Shown here piece after piece: positions 22,037-30,764 of a stretch of DNA of 64,000 bases. Below the pieces are notes generated by a model that was given only the letters and a program-made list of their open reading frames with translations, did not search any database and had not been told where the DNA came from. The DNA is from Streptomyces sp. TBY4 (GTDB lineage Bacteria > Actinomycetota > Actinomycetes > Streptomycetales > Streptomycetaceae). The stretch spans positions 186,001 through 250,000 of the forward strand of contig NZ_JANAVF010000011.1 in assembly GCF_024213195.1 (NCBI RefSeq), given 5' to 3'. The first letter of the stretch is position 1. Each line of letters begins with the position of its first letter. The translations under genes were made by a program, and so were the position numbers.

Positions 22037-22099
22037 ACCCTGCAACACCCGCAGATCAGATCCCCTCCTGCCACCCCACAAGGAGAGGAACCCGCAGCC

Positions 22100-23245
22100 G
22101 TGAAGATCACCCGCATCGAGACGTTCATGGCCCCACCGCGCTGGATGTTCGTGCGCGTCGAGACCGACGAGGGCGTCGTCGGCTGGGGCGAACCCGTGGT
22201 CGAAGGGCGCGCCGAGCCGGTGCGCGCGGCCGTGGAGGTGCTGTCCGAGTACCTGACCGGCCAGGACCCGATGCGGATCGAGGACCACTGGCAGGTCATG
22301 ACCAAGGGCGGCTTCTACCGCGGCGGCCCCGTGCTGTCCTCCGCCGTCGCCGGGCTCGACCAGGCGCTCTGGGACATCAAGGGCAAGGCGTACGGCAAGC
22401 CCGTGCACCAGCTCCTCGGCGGGCCGGTCCGCGACCGGATCCGCGCCTACGCCTGGGTCGGCGGCGACGAGCCGCACGAGATCGAGGACGCGCTGCTCCA
22501 GCAGATCGAGGCGGGCTTCACGGCCGTCAAGATGAACGGCTGCGGCCGCATGAGCCCCCTCGCGACCCGCTCCGAGGTCCGCGACTGCCTCCGGCGGGCC
22601 GAGACCGCCCGCGAAGTCCTCGGCGCCGACCGCGACTTCGGGCTCGACTTCCACGGCCGGGTCTCGCCCGCCAACGCCCGCCGGATCCTGCCCCTGCTGG
22701 CCCCGTACGACCCGATGTTCGTCGAGGAGCCGGTCCTCTCCGAGCACATGCGGGCCGTCCCCGACCTGGTGAACGCCTCCAACATCCCGATCGCCCTCGG
22801 CGAACGGCTCTTCTCGCGGCGGGAGTTCCTCGCCCCGCTCGAGGCCGGCGTGGCGATCCTGCAGCCCGACATCTCGCACGCCGGCGGCATTTCGGAACTG
22901 CGCCGCATCGCCTCCCTCGCCGAGATCTACGGGGCCCAGATCGCGCCGCACTGCCCACTGGGGCCGGTCGCCCTGGCGGCCAGCCTCCAAGTCGCCTTCA
23001 CCACCCCGAACTTCCTCATCCAGGAACAGTCCATCGGCATCCACTACAACCAGGGCGCCGAGCTCCTCGACTACGTCGCCGACCCCGAGCCGTTCCGCTT
23101 CCACGCGGGCTCCCTGCTCCGCACGGAGCGGCCGGGCCTCGGCGTAGAGGTCGACGAGGCGGCCGTCCGCGCCGCCGACGAGAAGGGCCACGCCTGGCGC
23201 AACCCGGTGTGGCGCCACGAGGACGGCTCCTTCGCCGAGTGGTGA
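22100..23245 (+). CDS. dgoD: D-galactonate dehydratase
   Basis: 381 residues from GTG with AGGAGAGG 11 nt upstream. Enolase-superfamily protein very similar along its length to E. coli DgoD: PPRWMFVRVETDEGVVGWGE at the start, GGFYRGGPVLSSAVAGLDQA, metal ligands in LDFHGRVS, FVEEPV and IALGERL, the catalytic His in IAPHCPLGPVALAA, and the end WRNPVWRHEDGSFAEW. It removes water from D-galactonate to give 2-dehydro-3-deoxygalactonate. First catabolic gene of the locus. Confidence 0.92.
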   Translation: MKITRIETFMAPPRWMFVRVETDEGVVGWGEPVVEGRAEPVRAAVEVLSEYLTGQDPMRIEDHWQVMTKGGFYRGGPVLSSAVAGLDQALWDIKGKAYGKPVHQLLGGPVRDRIRAYAWVGGDEPHEIEDALLQQIEAGFTAVKMNGCGRMSPLATRSEVRDCLRRAETAREVLGADRDFGLDFHGRVSPANARRILPLLAPYDPMFVEEPVLSEHMRAVPDLVNASNIPIALGERLFSRREFLAPLEAGVAILQPDISHAGGISELRRIASLAEIYGAQIAPHCPLGPVALAASLQVAFTTPNFLIQEQSIGIHYNQGAELLDYVADPEPFRFHAGSLLRTERPGLGVEVDEAAVRAADEKGHAWRNPVWRHEDGSFAEW

Positions 23246-23314
23246 GCCCCCACCACCACCCGGCAGCATCCCCCACCCCCACCACCCCCCACACATCAGA
23301 AGGCAGGCATTCCC

Positions 23315-23932
23315 ATGGAGTTCGGCGCAGCGCTGCGACAGGAGCGGCTCGTCGCCATCGTCCGCGGAAGGGACCCCGAAGCGTCCTTCCGCACGGTCAT
23401 GACCCTCGTCGAGGAGGGCGTCCCGCTCATCGAGGTCTCCCTCAGCGGGACCGACGCGCTGGACGTCATCGGCCGGGCCCGCAAGGAGCTCGGCGACGAG
23501 GCCTGGCTCGGCGCCGGTACGGTCCTCACCGCCGAGGACGCCCAGCGGGCCGCCGGCGCCGGGGCCAACCTGATGGTCACCCCGGGCCTCGGCGCCGGCG
23601 TGGACGAATCCGTCCGGCAGGGGCTGCCGGTACTGGCCGGGGTCATCACCCCGACCGAGGTCATCGCGGCCGACGCGGCGGGGGCCTGCGCGCTCAAGCT
23701 GTTCCCCGGCTCGATCGGCGGACCGGCGTACCTGCGGGCCCTGCGCGCCCCCTTCCCCGACCTGCCCTTCGTACCGGTCGGCGGGGTGGACGCGGCCGCC
23801 GCGGCCGAGTACCTGTCTTCCGGCGCGGTGGCCGTCGGCGTCGGATCCCCACTGATCGGGGACGCGGCCGACGGCGGCGACCTGCTCGCGCTGCGGCGGC
23901 GGGCGGCGGAGTTCAAGGCGGTCTGCGCGTGA
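23315..23932 (+). CDS. dgoA: 2-dehydro-3-deoxy-6-phosphogalactonate aldolase (KDPG aldolase family)
   Basis: 205 residues from ATG. KDPG/KDPGal class I aldolase features: RLVAIVRGRDPEAS at the start, IEVSLSGTDALD with the catalytic Glu, LGAGTVLT, LMVTPGLGAGV, the Schiff-base Lys in GACALKLFPGSIGG and the phosphate loop FVPVGGVDAAAAAEYL. It splits KDPGal into pyruvate and glyceraldehyde 3-phosphate. Overlaps the kinase gene by 4 nt (GTGA). Confidence 0.85.
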   Translation: MEFGAALRQERLVAIVRGRDPEASFRTVMTLVEEGVPLIEVSLSGTDALDVIGRARKELGDEAWLGAGTVLTAEDAQRAAGAGANLMVTPGLGAGVDESVRQGLPVLAGVITPTEVIAADAAGACALKLFPGSIGGPAYLRALRAPFPDLPFVPVGGVDAAAAAEYLSSGAVAVGVGSPLIGDAADGGDLLALRRRAAEFKAVCA

Positions 23933-24909
23933 GCCGGCCCGACGCCGCCGCCCCCGAGGTCCTCACCTTCGGGGAGACCATGCTCGCCCTGCGCGGCAGC
24001 GGTCCGCTGCGCCTCGGCGGGAGCATGGAGGTCTCCGTCGCCGGCGCCGAGTCGAACGTCGCGATCGGCCTCGCCCGGCTCGGGCACGCCGTCCGGTGGG
24101 CGGGCGCGGTCGGCAAGGACGAAGCCGGTGAGCTGGTCCTACGCACCCTGCGCGCCGAGGGCGTCGACGTCCGCGGAGCCTCCCTCGACGACGGCGGGGC
24201 CCCGACCGGGCTGATGCTCGCGGAGCCCAGGCTGCCGGAGGTCACGCGCGTGCACTACTACCGCGCGGGCTCCGCGGGATCGCGGCTCAAGGCCTGCTCG
24301 GTGGAGCGGGCCTTCACGGCGGCCCCGCCGAGGATCCTGCACCTGACGGGGATCACCCCGGCACTCTCCCGCTCGGCCCGCTCGGCCTGCACCCTCGCGC
24401 TGCGCCTCGCCTCCGAGCACTCGGCGCTGGTCTGCCTGGACGTGAACTTCCGGTCCCGGCTGTGGTCCTCCGGGGAGGCTGCGGAGGTGCTGCGCGCGTG
24501 GGCCCCTTCGGTGGACGTCCTCATCGCCTCCGACGACGAGCTCCCGCTGTGCCTCCCGGAGGGGGCCCCGGGCGACCCGGCCGTCCAGGCGAAGGAGCTC
24601 CTCGCCCTCGGGGTCGGCGAGGTGGTCGTCAAACTCGGCGCGGCCGGCGCGACGGCCCACACGGACGACGGCTCGGTGCTCCACGCCCCGGCGCGGGCCG
24701 TCCGCGCGGTCGACACGGTCGGCGCGGGCGACGCCTTCGTGGCGGGGTACCTCTCGGCGCTGCTCGACGGGGTCTCGGCGGAGGCCCGTCTGGACCGGGC
24801 GGTCACCACGGGCGCCTTCGCGGTGGCCTCGCGGGGCGACTGGGAGGGCGCGCCGACCCGCGCGGAACTCGGGCTGCTGTCCGCCCCGGCGGGCACGGTG
24901 GTCCGCTGA
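23929..24909 (+). CDS. PfkB-family 2-keto-3-deoxy sugar-acid kinase
   Basis: 326 residues, GTG start overlapping the aldolase stop. Ribokinase/PfkB pattern: LTFGETMLALRG at the N-terminus, AGAESNVAIGLARLGH for sugar binding, LVCLDVNFRSRLW, and DTVGAGDAFVAGYLSALLDG with the catalytic Asp. In this operon it would phosphorylate 2-dehydro-3-deoxygalactonate before the aldolase step, replacing the unrelated DgoK of E. coli. Substrate is inferred from neighbours. Confidence 0.8.
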   Translation: MSRPDAAAPEVLTFGETMLALRGSGPLRLGGSMEVSVAGAESNVAIGLARLGHAVRWAGAVGKDEAGELVLRTLRAEGVDVRGASLDDGGAPTGLMLAEPRLPEVTRVHYYRAGSAGSRLKACSVERAFTAAPPRILHLTGITPALSRSARSACTLALRLASEHSALVCLDVNFRSRLWSSGEAAEVLRAWAPSVDVLIASDDELPLCLPEGAPGDPAVQAKELLALGVGEVVVKLGAAGATAHTDDGSVLHAPARAVRAVDTVGAGDAFVAGYLSALLDGVSAEARLDRAVTTGAFAVASRGDWEGAPTRAELGLLSAPAGTVVR

Positions 24910-24990
24910 GCCCCGGCGGGGCCTGGCCGACACGGGGGTGCGGCCCGGCTCCGCCGGTTCCCGGGGCCCTGCGGGGCTGTCCCCGCCCCG

Positions 24991-25052
24991 CCCTTCCACC
25001 GTTCCCCGGGGCTCCGCCCCGGACCCCGCGCCTCACACGCCGGCGGGGCTGG
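24991..25052. repeat. dispersed Streptomyces-type intergenic repeat, copy A
   Basis: Contains TTCCCCGGGGCTCCGCCCC followed by GGACCCCGCGCCTCACACGC and CGGCGGGGCTGGA. The same sequence recurs at 45529-45589 with a few changes and, diverged, inside a coding linker at 28516-28569. The internal GGGGCTCCGCCCC can form a hairpin and may serve as a terminator after the kinase gene. Confidence 0.8.
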
Positions 25053-25122
25053 ATTTCTCCAGCCCGCAGGGCCGGCGCGCGGGGATTCCGGAGGCCGGGC
25101 GGTACTGCGTAGCCTGTACCGC

Positions 25123-25335
25123 ATGCCCCGTTACGAATTCCGCTGCCGGACCTGCGAAGACACCTTCGAGGTCAGCCGGCCCATGGCCGAGTCCTCCGCG
25201 CCCGCCGACTGCCCCGCGGGGCACTCCGACACCGTCAGGCTGCTGTCCGCCGTGGCCGTGGGCGGGACCAGCGCGGCCCCCGCCCCCGCCGCGCCCATGG
25301 GTGGCGGCTGCTGCGGCGGGGGCGGCTGCGGCTAG
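25123..25335 (+). CDS. FmdB-type zinc ribbon protein
   Basis: 70 residues. PRYEFRCRTCEDTFEV with the first CxxC and DCPAGHSDTVRLLSAVAV with the Cys/His pair define the FmdB/CxxC regulatory zinc ribbon. The Ala/Pro linker ends in a Cys/Gly tail (GGGCCGGGGCG). A TAGCCT box 7 nt before ATG and no Shine-Dalgarno site suggest a leaderless mRNA. The 3' end overlaps the convergent methyltransferase gene by 4 nt. Confidence 0.85.
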   Translation: MPRYEFRCRTCEDTFEVSRPMAESSAPADCPAGHSDTVRLLSAVAVGGTSAAPAPAAPMGGGCCGGGGCG

Positions 25336-25991
25336 CGCTTGCGGGACAGGGTGATGCCGTCGGAGATCCCCAGCAGCACCGATTCCATGCGGGGGTCCGC
25401 CACGACGTGGTCGTTGTAGGCCTGGACCCCCGCCGCCCCGCCGGTCGCCGCCGGGTCCAGCACCTGGCCGTGGTACAGCGTGTTGTCCGTGACCAGGAGG
25501 CCGCCCGGGCGCAGGCGCGGCACGAGCTCCTCCCAGTAGGCGATCTGGCTCTGCTTGTCCGCGTCCATGTACGCCATGTCGATGTGCGGCTCGGCCGGCA
25601 TCGCGCGCAGCGTCTCCAGCGCGGGCGCGATGCGCAGGTCGATGCGGTCGGCCACCCCGGCCTTGGCCCAGGCCTCGCGGGCGTACGCCGTCCACTCCTC
25701 CGAGATGTCGCAGGCGATGAGGCGGCCGTCGGCCGGCATGGCCTGGGCCATCGACAGCGAGGAGAAGCCGGTGAAGGTGCCGATCTCCACGATGTGCCGC
25801 GCGCCGGTCAGCCGGACCAGGAAGGCCAGGAGCGGCCCCTGCTCCTCCGCCGACTGCATTCCCGCGGACTCCGGGAACACCTCGTACGTCGTCGCCACCA
25901 GCCCCCGCTGGACCTCGTCCAGCGGGGGGTTGTGCGCGAGCATGTACTGGTAGAGCTCGTCTGTGATCTTCGTGCTGTTGCCCTTGGTCAT
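25332..25991 (-). CDS. SAM-dependent O-methyltransferase (class I, caffeoyl-CoA type)
   Basis: 219 residues from ATG. Motif I IVEIGTFTGFSSLSMAQAM, acidic ACDISEEWTAYAREAW, and DMAYMDADKQSQIAYWEELV followed by LRPGGLLVTDNTLYHGQV are hallmarks of the cation-dependent O-methyltransferase family. Methyl acceptor unknown. It starts 19 nt after the HAD gene of the ter-linked operon on the same strand, so it may be the operon's fourth gene. Confidence 0.85.
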   Translation of the reverse strand: MTKGNSTKITDELYQYMLAHNPPLDEVQRGLVATTYEVFPESAGMQSAEEQGPLLAFLVRLTGARHIVEIGTFTGFSSLSMAQAMPADGRLIACDISEEWTAYAREAWAKAGVADRIDLRIAPALETLRAMPAEPHIDMAYMDADKQSQIAYWEELVPRLRPGGLLVTDNTLYHGQVLDPAATGGAAGVQAYNDHVVADPRMESVLLGISDGITLSRKR

Positions 25992-26010
25992 GGGCCCAGT
26001 GTGCCCATGA

Positions 26011-26841
26011 TCAGGCTGCGGGGGCGCCCCGTCTCGCGACTTCGCGCGTGAAGGCCCGCACGATCTCCTCCCCGGCCAGCACTCCCGCCTGCGCCAGCGC
26101 CGTCACGTGCGGCGCCGTCCAGCCGGCGTCGGCCAGTTCCCCGTGGCCCGGCCGCCAGGCCGTGTCCGCGGCGAGCAGCAGGTCGGCGTCGAGGAGGGAG
26201 TCCCCGGCGGCCAGCGTGCTCGTGGCCCCCGTGCGCTCTGCCACCTCGCGCATCGCCGCGCTCTTGGTCAGCGGCCGCGGGACGGCGTAGATCTTCCGGC
26301 CCTGGAGCGAGATGGTCCAGCCGCGCGCCTCGGACCATTCCGTCAGCGCCTTGATCCACTCCTCGGGCACCAGCGCCCGCTCCACGACCAGGTACGCGAA
26401 CAGGTCCTCGGCCACCCGCGCCTTGCGCAGCCACGCCGGGTCGGCCACGGACGTCAGGTGCGCGTTCATCTCCTCCAGCGGTACGGACTCCGCGGCGAGC
26501 CGCGCCGCGACCTGACGGCGCCAGTCCCGGTCCGGGACCCCGTCCACCAGGAGCTGGCCGCCGTTGGCGCAGATCGCGTACTTCGCCGGCCGTCCGGGGA
26601 AGCGGATGCGCTGGTACTGCTTGCGGGTCCGGGTGGTGGTCGGCACGAACACCGCGCCCGGGTCGGCGGACAGCTCCGCCAGCAGGCCCGCCGCCGTCTC
26701 CGTCATGTACGACAGCGGCTTGCTCTCGTGCACCTCGACGCACAGCAGCCGCGGGGCCACCGGGTCGGGCATGGTCAGGCCGAGGGCGGCCGTCGAGTAG
26801 ATGAGCGTACGGTCGAGGTCACTGGCTACGAGGACGGTCAC
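26011..26841 (-). CDS. HAD-family phosphatase of the ter-linked operon
   Basis: 276 residues; GTG overlaps the stop of the upstream PRTase-StiP gene (GTGA). HAD motif I is VASDLDRTLIYS (two Asp), motif II TTTRTRKQYQRI, motif III near LTKSAAMREV and motif IV AAGDSLLDADLLLAAD. This HAD type is part of the conserved biosynthetic module found with TerD genes, predicted to make a nucleoside-like metabolite. Substrate unknown. Confidence 0.8.
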   Translation of the reverse strand: MTVLVASDLDRTLIYSTAALGLTMPDPVAPRLLCVEVHESKPLSYMTETAAGLLAELSADPGAVFVPTTTRTRKQYQRIRFPGRPAKYAICANGGQLLVDGVPDRDWRRQVAARLAAESVPLEEMNAHLTSVADPAWLRKARVAEDLFAYLVVERALVPEEWIKALTEWSEARGWTISLQGRKIYAVPRPLTKSAAMREVAERTGATSTLAAGDSLLDADLLLAADTAWRPGHGELADAGWTAPHVTALAQAGVLAGEEIVRAFTREVARRGAPAA

Positions 26842-29417
26842 TTGGCGGCCACAGCCTTTCCGTCGGCGCCCGTGGCGCCGCGCGTGAAGCGGGGATGGAT
26901 GAGTCCTACGCAGCTGTACGGCAGGCCGTCGACCTCTTCGACCGGCACCCCCCGCTGCTCCGCGAGGAGGCGTACGTGGTCCAGGTCGGCCCCGGCTCCG
27001 CGCTGCGCGAGGATCTTCCACGGCACCCGGCGCAGCAGCACCCGCGTGGTCTCGCCGACGCCGGGCTTCACCAGGTTCACGTCGTGGATGCCGTACTCCT
27101 CGCTGATCCGCTCCACCGCCCGCCAGCCCACCCAGGTCGGTGTGCGGTCGGCGGCGAGGAGCTCCTTGACCTCGGCGTCCACGGCCTCGGCCACCTCCTC
27201 GAAGTGCGCGGAGACGGTGTCGACGAACGCGACGGAGACATCGGCCCCGGCCAGCTCGCGGTAGAACTTCGCGCCGTGGAAATCGGCGGGCCCGACCAGG
27301 TCGGACCTTAGCACCGTACGCGAGACCAGCCCGGAAACGGTGGAATTGAGACAGGCGGAGGGGATCAGGAAGTCCTCGCGCGTGCCGTACGTCTCCACGC
27401 ACGAACCGGGGTCGGCGAGGACCACGATCTCCGGGTTGAAGCCCTCGAACTCTCCCAGGGCCTCGCGCAGTTCGCGGGTGATGGCGCCCTTGCCGGTCCA
27501 GCCGTCGACGAAGACCACGTCGGCCGGGTCGTGGTGGGCCGCGAGCCAGCGCAGCGCGTTGGCGTCGATGCCGCGGCCGCGCACGATGGAGACGGCGTAG
27601 TGCGGCAGGTCCAGGCCGTGCCGGGCCCGGGCCCAGCGCCGCATGAGCACGCCCACGGGGGTGCCGGCGCGGGCGAGCGAGACGAGGACCGGGGAGGGGG
27701 AGCGTTCGGCGAGGACGGTCTCGGTGACGGTGCCGACGGCGCGGGCCATGCGGGCGGCGGAGGCGGTCAGCGCGCTCTGGTAGAGCTGCTGGTACTCCGG
27801 GGACGGCTGGTACTCCACCGGGAGGGACTCGGCGTAGTGCGCATCGCCCGCCTGGATGGCCTCCTCGCGCTCCTCGGTCGGGGCCTCCAGCTCGACGCCG
27901 GAGAGGTCCTGGAGCAGCCAGCCGACGTCCTCCGGGGCGTACGAGGAGAAGTCGGGGCCCCGCAAGGGCTCGGCGGTCATGATCGGCTCCTGCCGGTCGG
28001 GGACGTACGAGGGTATGACGGCCAGCAGGACCCGGCCGGTGTGCGGGGCGAGGGCCGCGAGCAGGCCGGTACGGAGCTCCGCGGTGTCCCCGGCCGAGTC
28101 CACGACGGCGATCACGGCGTCGAAGCGGGCGCCGGCGACGTTGTACGCGTACCGGTCGCCGGGGCCGTCGGCCGGGGCGTCGTGGGCGGGGAAGACGAGG
28201 CGGGTGCGGATGGCGTAGCCGGGGTCGTCCACGGCGAGCACCGGCGAGCGGGTGGTGGTGGAGAAGCGGACCTCGGCCGCGGCGCCGGACGCCTCCAGGG
28301 CCTGCGCGAGGCGCAGCGGGGCGTACATCAGCTCCTCGTTGCCGAGTACGAGGACCCTCTCGGGGGTCCCGCCGAGCGCGGCCGTGAGCCGGTCAGCCAT
28401 GCCCGGCAGGGCGGCCTCCAGTACTGCGCGGTGCGCGGGGGTGAAGCCGTGGCGTCCGCCGTCGGGTATCCCGGCCGGCCAGCCCAGTTCCACGCGGATG
28501 GTCGGGTGCGGGCCGTCTCCCGGGGCGCTGCCCCGGACCCCGCTGCTCAAACGCCGCAGGGGCTGATTTTGCCCACCCCCGGGCTGCGATTCGCCGGCCG
28601 CGGGCTGGGATCCGGCAGCGGAGGGAGCCGCAGCGGAAGCGGAAGCGGCGGCCTCCGCCTCGTACTGCTCGACCAGGGCCTGCCCCTTCGCCAGGACCCC
28701 CTCCGGGAGGGAGACCGTGCCTGAGGCCAGGGATATGAGGTCCACGCGGGCCCCCAGCTCCGCCGCGAAGGCGGACAGGCGGTCGCGGTCGGACTCCGAG
28801 CGCATGTCGACCAGGGCGACGACCACGTAGTGGCCGCGCGGGTGGCGGGCGTGGAGGTCGGCGATGGTGTTCAGGACGGTGTTGCCGGTGGAGAACTCGT
28901 CGTCGACGAGGACCAGCGGCCCCGGGCCCGCCAGCAGCTTCGGGTCCTCGGGCAGCAGCAGGTGCGAGGTGGCGTGCGAATGCGCCTCCTCGAAGCCGCC
29001 CGCGGCCTCCACGCCGGGCACGGGGCGGCGGGTGGAGTGCAGGTAGGGGGCGCCGCCCAGGCCGTCGGCCACGCAGTGGCCCAGCCCGGTCGCGGTCTCC
29101 GCGTACCCCAGGACCACCACAGAGGCGGCCTCCGCCTCGCCGAGCAGCTCCCGGACCCGCTCGCCGAGCCCGTACCCGGCGGCGTACACGGCCGCCGGGG
29201 ACTGCGGGACGTGCTTGCCCAGCACCCGGGACACCAGCAGGTGGGCCCGCTTGGGGTTGCGCCGCAGGGCCAGCCCCAGGAGGTCCTGGAGCGCCGGCCC
29301 GCCGGTCCCGTCGCCCGTGCCGTCCTCCAGGCTCACGCCCAGCCGGTCCGCGACCCACGTTCCCGACCACACCGCTTCGATCGTCTTGCCCTTCTTCGCA
29401 GTCAACGGCCCGCTCAC
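26838..29417 (-). CDS. PRTase-TRSP-StiP fusion protein of the ter-associated biosynthetic module
   Basis: 859 residues; GTG overlaps the upstream lyase stop (GTGA). Residues 1-245 are a phosphoribosyltransferase (PRTase_2) with PRPP loop VLVDDEFSTGNT at 169-180. Residues about 250-305 are a low-complexity linker (AEAAASASAAAPSAAG, QPGGGQNQPLRRLSSGVRG). Residues 306-485 fit the TRSP domain and 490-859 the StiP/PRTase_1 region, with DVVFVDGWTGKGAITREL as its PRPP-like loop. These domains are known from Ter-linked operons; here three are joined in one chain. The linker DNA holds a copy of a dispersed repeat. Product chemistry is unproven. Confidence 0.75.
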   Translation of the reverse strand: MSGPLTAKKGKTIEAVWSGTWVADRLGVSLEDGTGDGTGGPALQDLLGLALRRNPKRAHLLVSRVLGKHVPQSPAAVYAAGYGLGERVRELLGEAEAASVVVLGYAETATGLGHCVADGLGGAPYLHSTRRPVPGVEAAGGFEEAHSHATSHLLLPEDPKLLAGPGPLVLVDDEFSTGNTVLNTIADLHARHPRGHYVVVALVDMRSESDRDRLSAFAAELGARVDLISLASGTVSLPEGVLAKGQALVEQYEAEAAASASAAAPSAAGSQPAAGESQPGGGQNQPLRRLSSGVRGSAPGDGPHPTIRVELGWPAGIPDGGRHGFTPAHRAVLEAALPGMADRLTAALGGTPERVLVLGNEELMYAPLRLAQALEASGAAAEVRFSTTTRSPVLAVDDPGYAIRTRLVFPAHDAPADGPGDRYAYNVAGARFDAVIAVVDSAGDTAELRTGLLAALAPHTGRVLLAVIPSYVPDRQEPIMTAEPLRGPDFSSYAPEDVGWLLQDLSGVELEAPTEEREEAIQAGDAHYAESLPVEYQPSPEYQQLYQSALTASAARMARAVGTVTETVLAERSPSPVLVSLARAGTPVGVLMRRWARARHGLDLPHYAVSIVRGRGIDANALRWLAAHHDPADVVFVDGWTGKGAITRELREALGEFEGFNPEIVVLADPGSCVETYGTREDFLIPSACLNSTVSGLVSRTVLRSDLVGPADFHGAKFYRELAGADVSVAFVDTVSAHFEEVAEAVDAEVKELLAADRTPTWVGWRAVERISEEYGIHDVNLVKPGVGETTRVLLRRVPWKILAQRGAGADLDHVRLLAEQRGVPVEEVDGLPYSCVGLIHPRFTRGATGADGKAVAAK
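28516..28569. repeat. dispersed repeat, copy C, inside a coding linker
   Basis: TCCCGGGGCGCTGCCCCGGA followed by CCCCGCTGCTCAAACGCCG and CAGGGGCTGATTTT matches the intergenic repeat at 24991 and 45529 in order and spacing. Here it is read as codons for about 18 residues (NQPLRRLSSGVRGSAPGD) between PRTase and TRSP domains of the fusion gene, without stop codons in that frame. Confidence 0.7.
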
Positions 29418-30580
29418 ACCTGGAGCCCGGCCGTGAGGAGATCGACGAAGCCGACCTCCTCCTTCGCCACACCGAAGACCTCGGCGCGCAGCATGGTGCG
29501 CTCGGCCCAGGCCCGGTGGGGCTTCACCTCGTTCATCTTGTTCGTGTAGGCGGAACGCATCACTCCGCCGCCCCCGCGCTCGGGGCGCAGGATGTCTTGA
29601 GCATCGCTGAACTCCTCGTGCGACACCACCGAGAGCGCGTGGACCGGGGTGACGTGGGCGGGGTGGATGCAGGTCTTGCCCAGCAGCCCGTTGGCCCGGT
29701 CGAGCTCGATCTCGCGCAGCAGCCCGTCCAGGTCGTGCTCGATCAGCGCGGTGCGCAGCTCCTCGACGCCCTCCTCCAGGAAGGGGCTGCGGCGCAGCTG
29801 CGGCTTGAAGAGGCGCTGCTGGCTGCGGAAGTACTCCCACACCGGGCCGGTGACCGTGAAACCGGTGCCGTCGGCGCGGCTGAGCACGTTGACCACGTCG
29901 GCGATCACCCCGGCGACGATCTGGACGTCGTACGCGGTCATGTCCGGGGTGCGGCGCAGCCCGTACGCGGAGCAGAAGTCGGTCACGCCGAGGCGGAGCG
30001 CGAGGACCCGCTCCCGGTACTTGTTGACCGTACGGGAGATCCCGGCGAGGGTCTCGACCCGGGTCTCCAGGTGGAGCAGCTCGGGGGTCTCCAGGACCGG
30101 CATCGCGTACAGCCGGGGCAGTCCGCTCTCCGCTTCGGCCTGCGCGACGGCGTCGAGGAAGCCGACCCCCCGGCTCTCGCTGAACTTGGGAAGCACGAAT
30201 CCGGCCAGTCGCGCCGCCGAGCCGCCGAGCCGGTGCACGAGGTCGGGGATCTGCTCGGGCTCGCGGACGCGGATGAAGAGCAGGGGGAGCTCCGCCGGGT
30301 CCTCGTGGAGGGCGGCGAACTGCCGGACGAGGTTCTCCTCGCCCCCCACGACGTCCGCGTCGCTGATGGAATCCTCCAGGCAGAGGACCATGGAGACGAC
30401 TCCGAGGCCGGCCTGCTTGCGGATGTCACGGGCGAGCTGGGGCCGGGTGGCCGGGCTGTAGAGCGTGGCCCCCAGCGCGGCCGCGAGCGTGGCCGAGGGG
30501 GAGGCGGCGGTGAACTCTGCCGGCTCCTGGTGGAAGAGGTCCTTGCGGACGGTGGGCGAAATATGCCCGAAGTGACGCAT
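29414..30580 (-). CDS. HpcH/HpaI aldolase / citrate lyase family protein of the ter-linked operon
   Basis: 388 residues from ATG. Lyase fold with FTAASPSATLAAALGATLYS at the start, VVSMVLCLEDSISDADV holding the metal-binding acidic pair, PLLFIRVREPEQI, and GKTCIHPAHVTPVHALSVVS near the end. It is the first gene of the coupled lyase / PRTase-StiP / HAD operon known to occur with TerD proteins and thought to make a modified nucleoside. Divergent from a TerD gene. Confidence 0.8.
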   Translation of the reverse strand: MRHFGHISPTVRKDLFHQEPAEFTAASPSATLAAALGATLYSPATRPQLARDIRKQAGLGVVSMVLCLEDSISDADVVGGEENLVRQFAALHEDPAELPLLFIRVREPEQIPDLVHRLGGSAARLAGFVLPKFSESRGVGFLDAVAQAEAESGLPRLYAMPVLETPELLHLETRVETLAGISRTVNKYRERVLALRLGVTDFCSAYGLRRTPDMTAYDVQIVAGVIADVVNVLSRADGTGFTVTGPVWEYFRSQQRLFKPQLRRSPFLEEGVEELRTALIEHDLDGLLREIELDRANGLLGKTCIHPAHVTPVHALSVVSHEEFSDAQDILRPERGGGGVMRSAYTNKMNEVKPHRAWAERTMLRAEVFGVAKEEVGFVDLLTAGLQV

Positions 30581-30764
30581 GTGCTTCCCCCGTACAGGCT
30601 CGGCGGCCGATCTGGCGTGGCCGGTAATAGTACGTACGAACGTGAGTCAAAAATTCCTCAAGCACATGAAATCCAGGTAACCCTCTTGCACCATGCCCAG
30701 GTCTCGCGATCCGGACAAGGTCTACGGGGGGCCGCATTGTCCCGGTCCCGCCCGGGAGGGCAGG

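Noticed and set aside
21980..22054. CRISPR-like array
   Set aside because: Units are 8 bp, contiguous and without unique spacers; a simple tandem repeat. No cas genes are present.
26838..29417. Two separate genes (PRTase and StiP) broken by a sequencing error
   Set aside because: The frame is open throughout, the linker has normal codon use at its borders, and no ribosome site or good start precedes the TRSP region.
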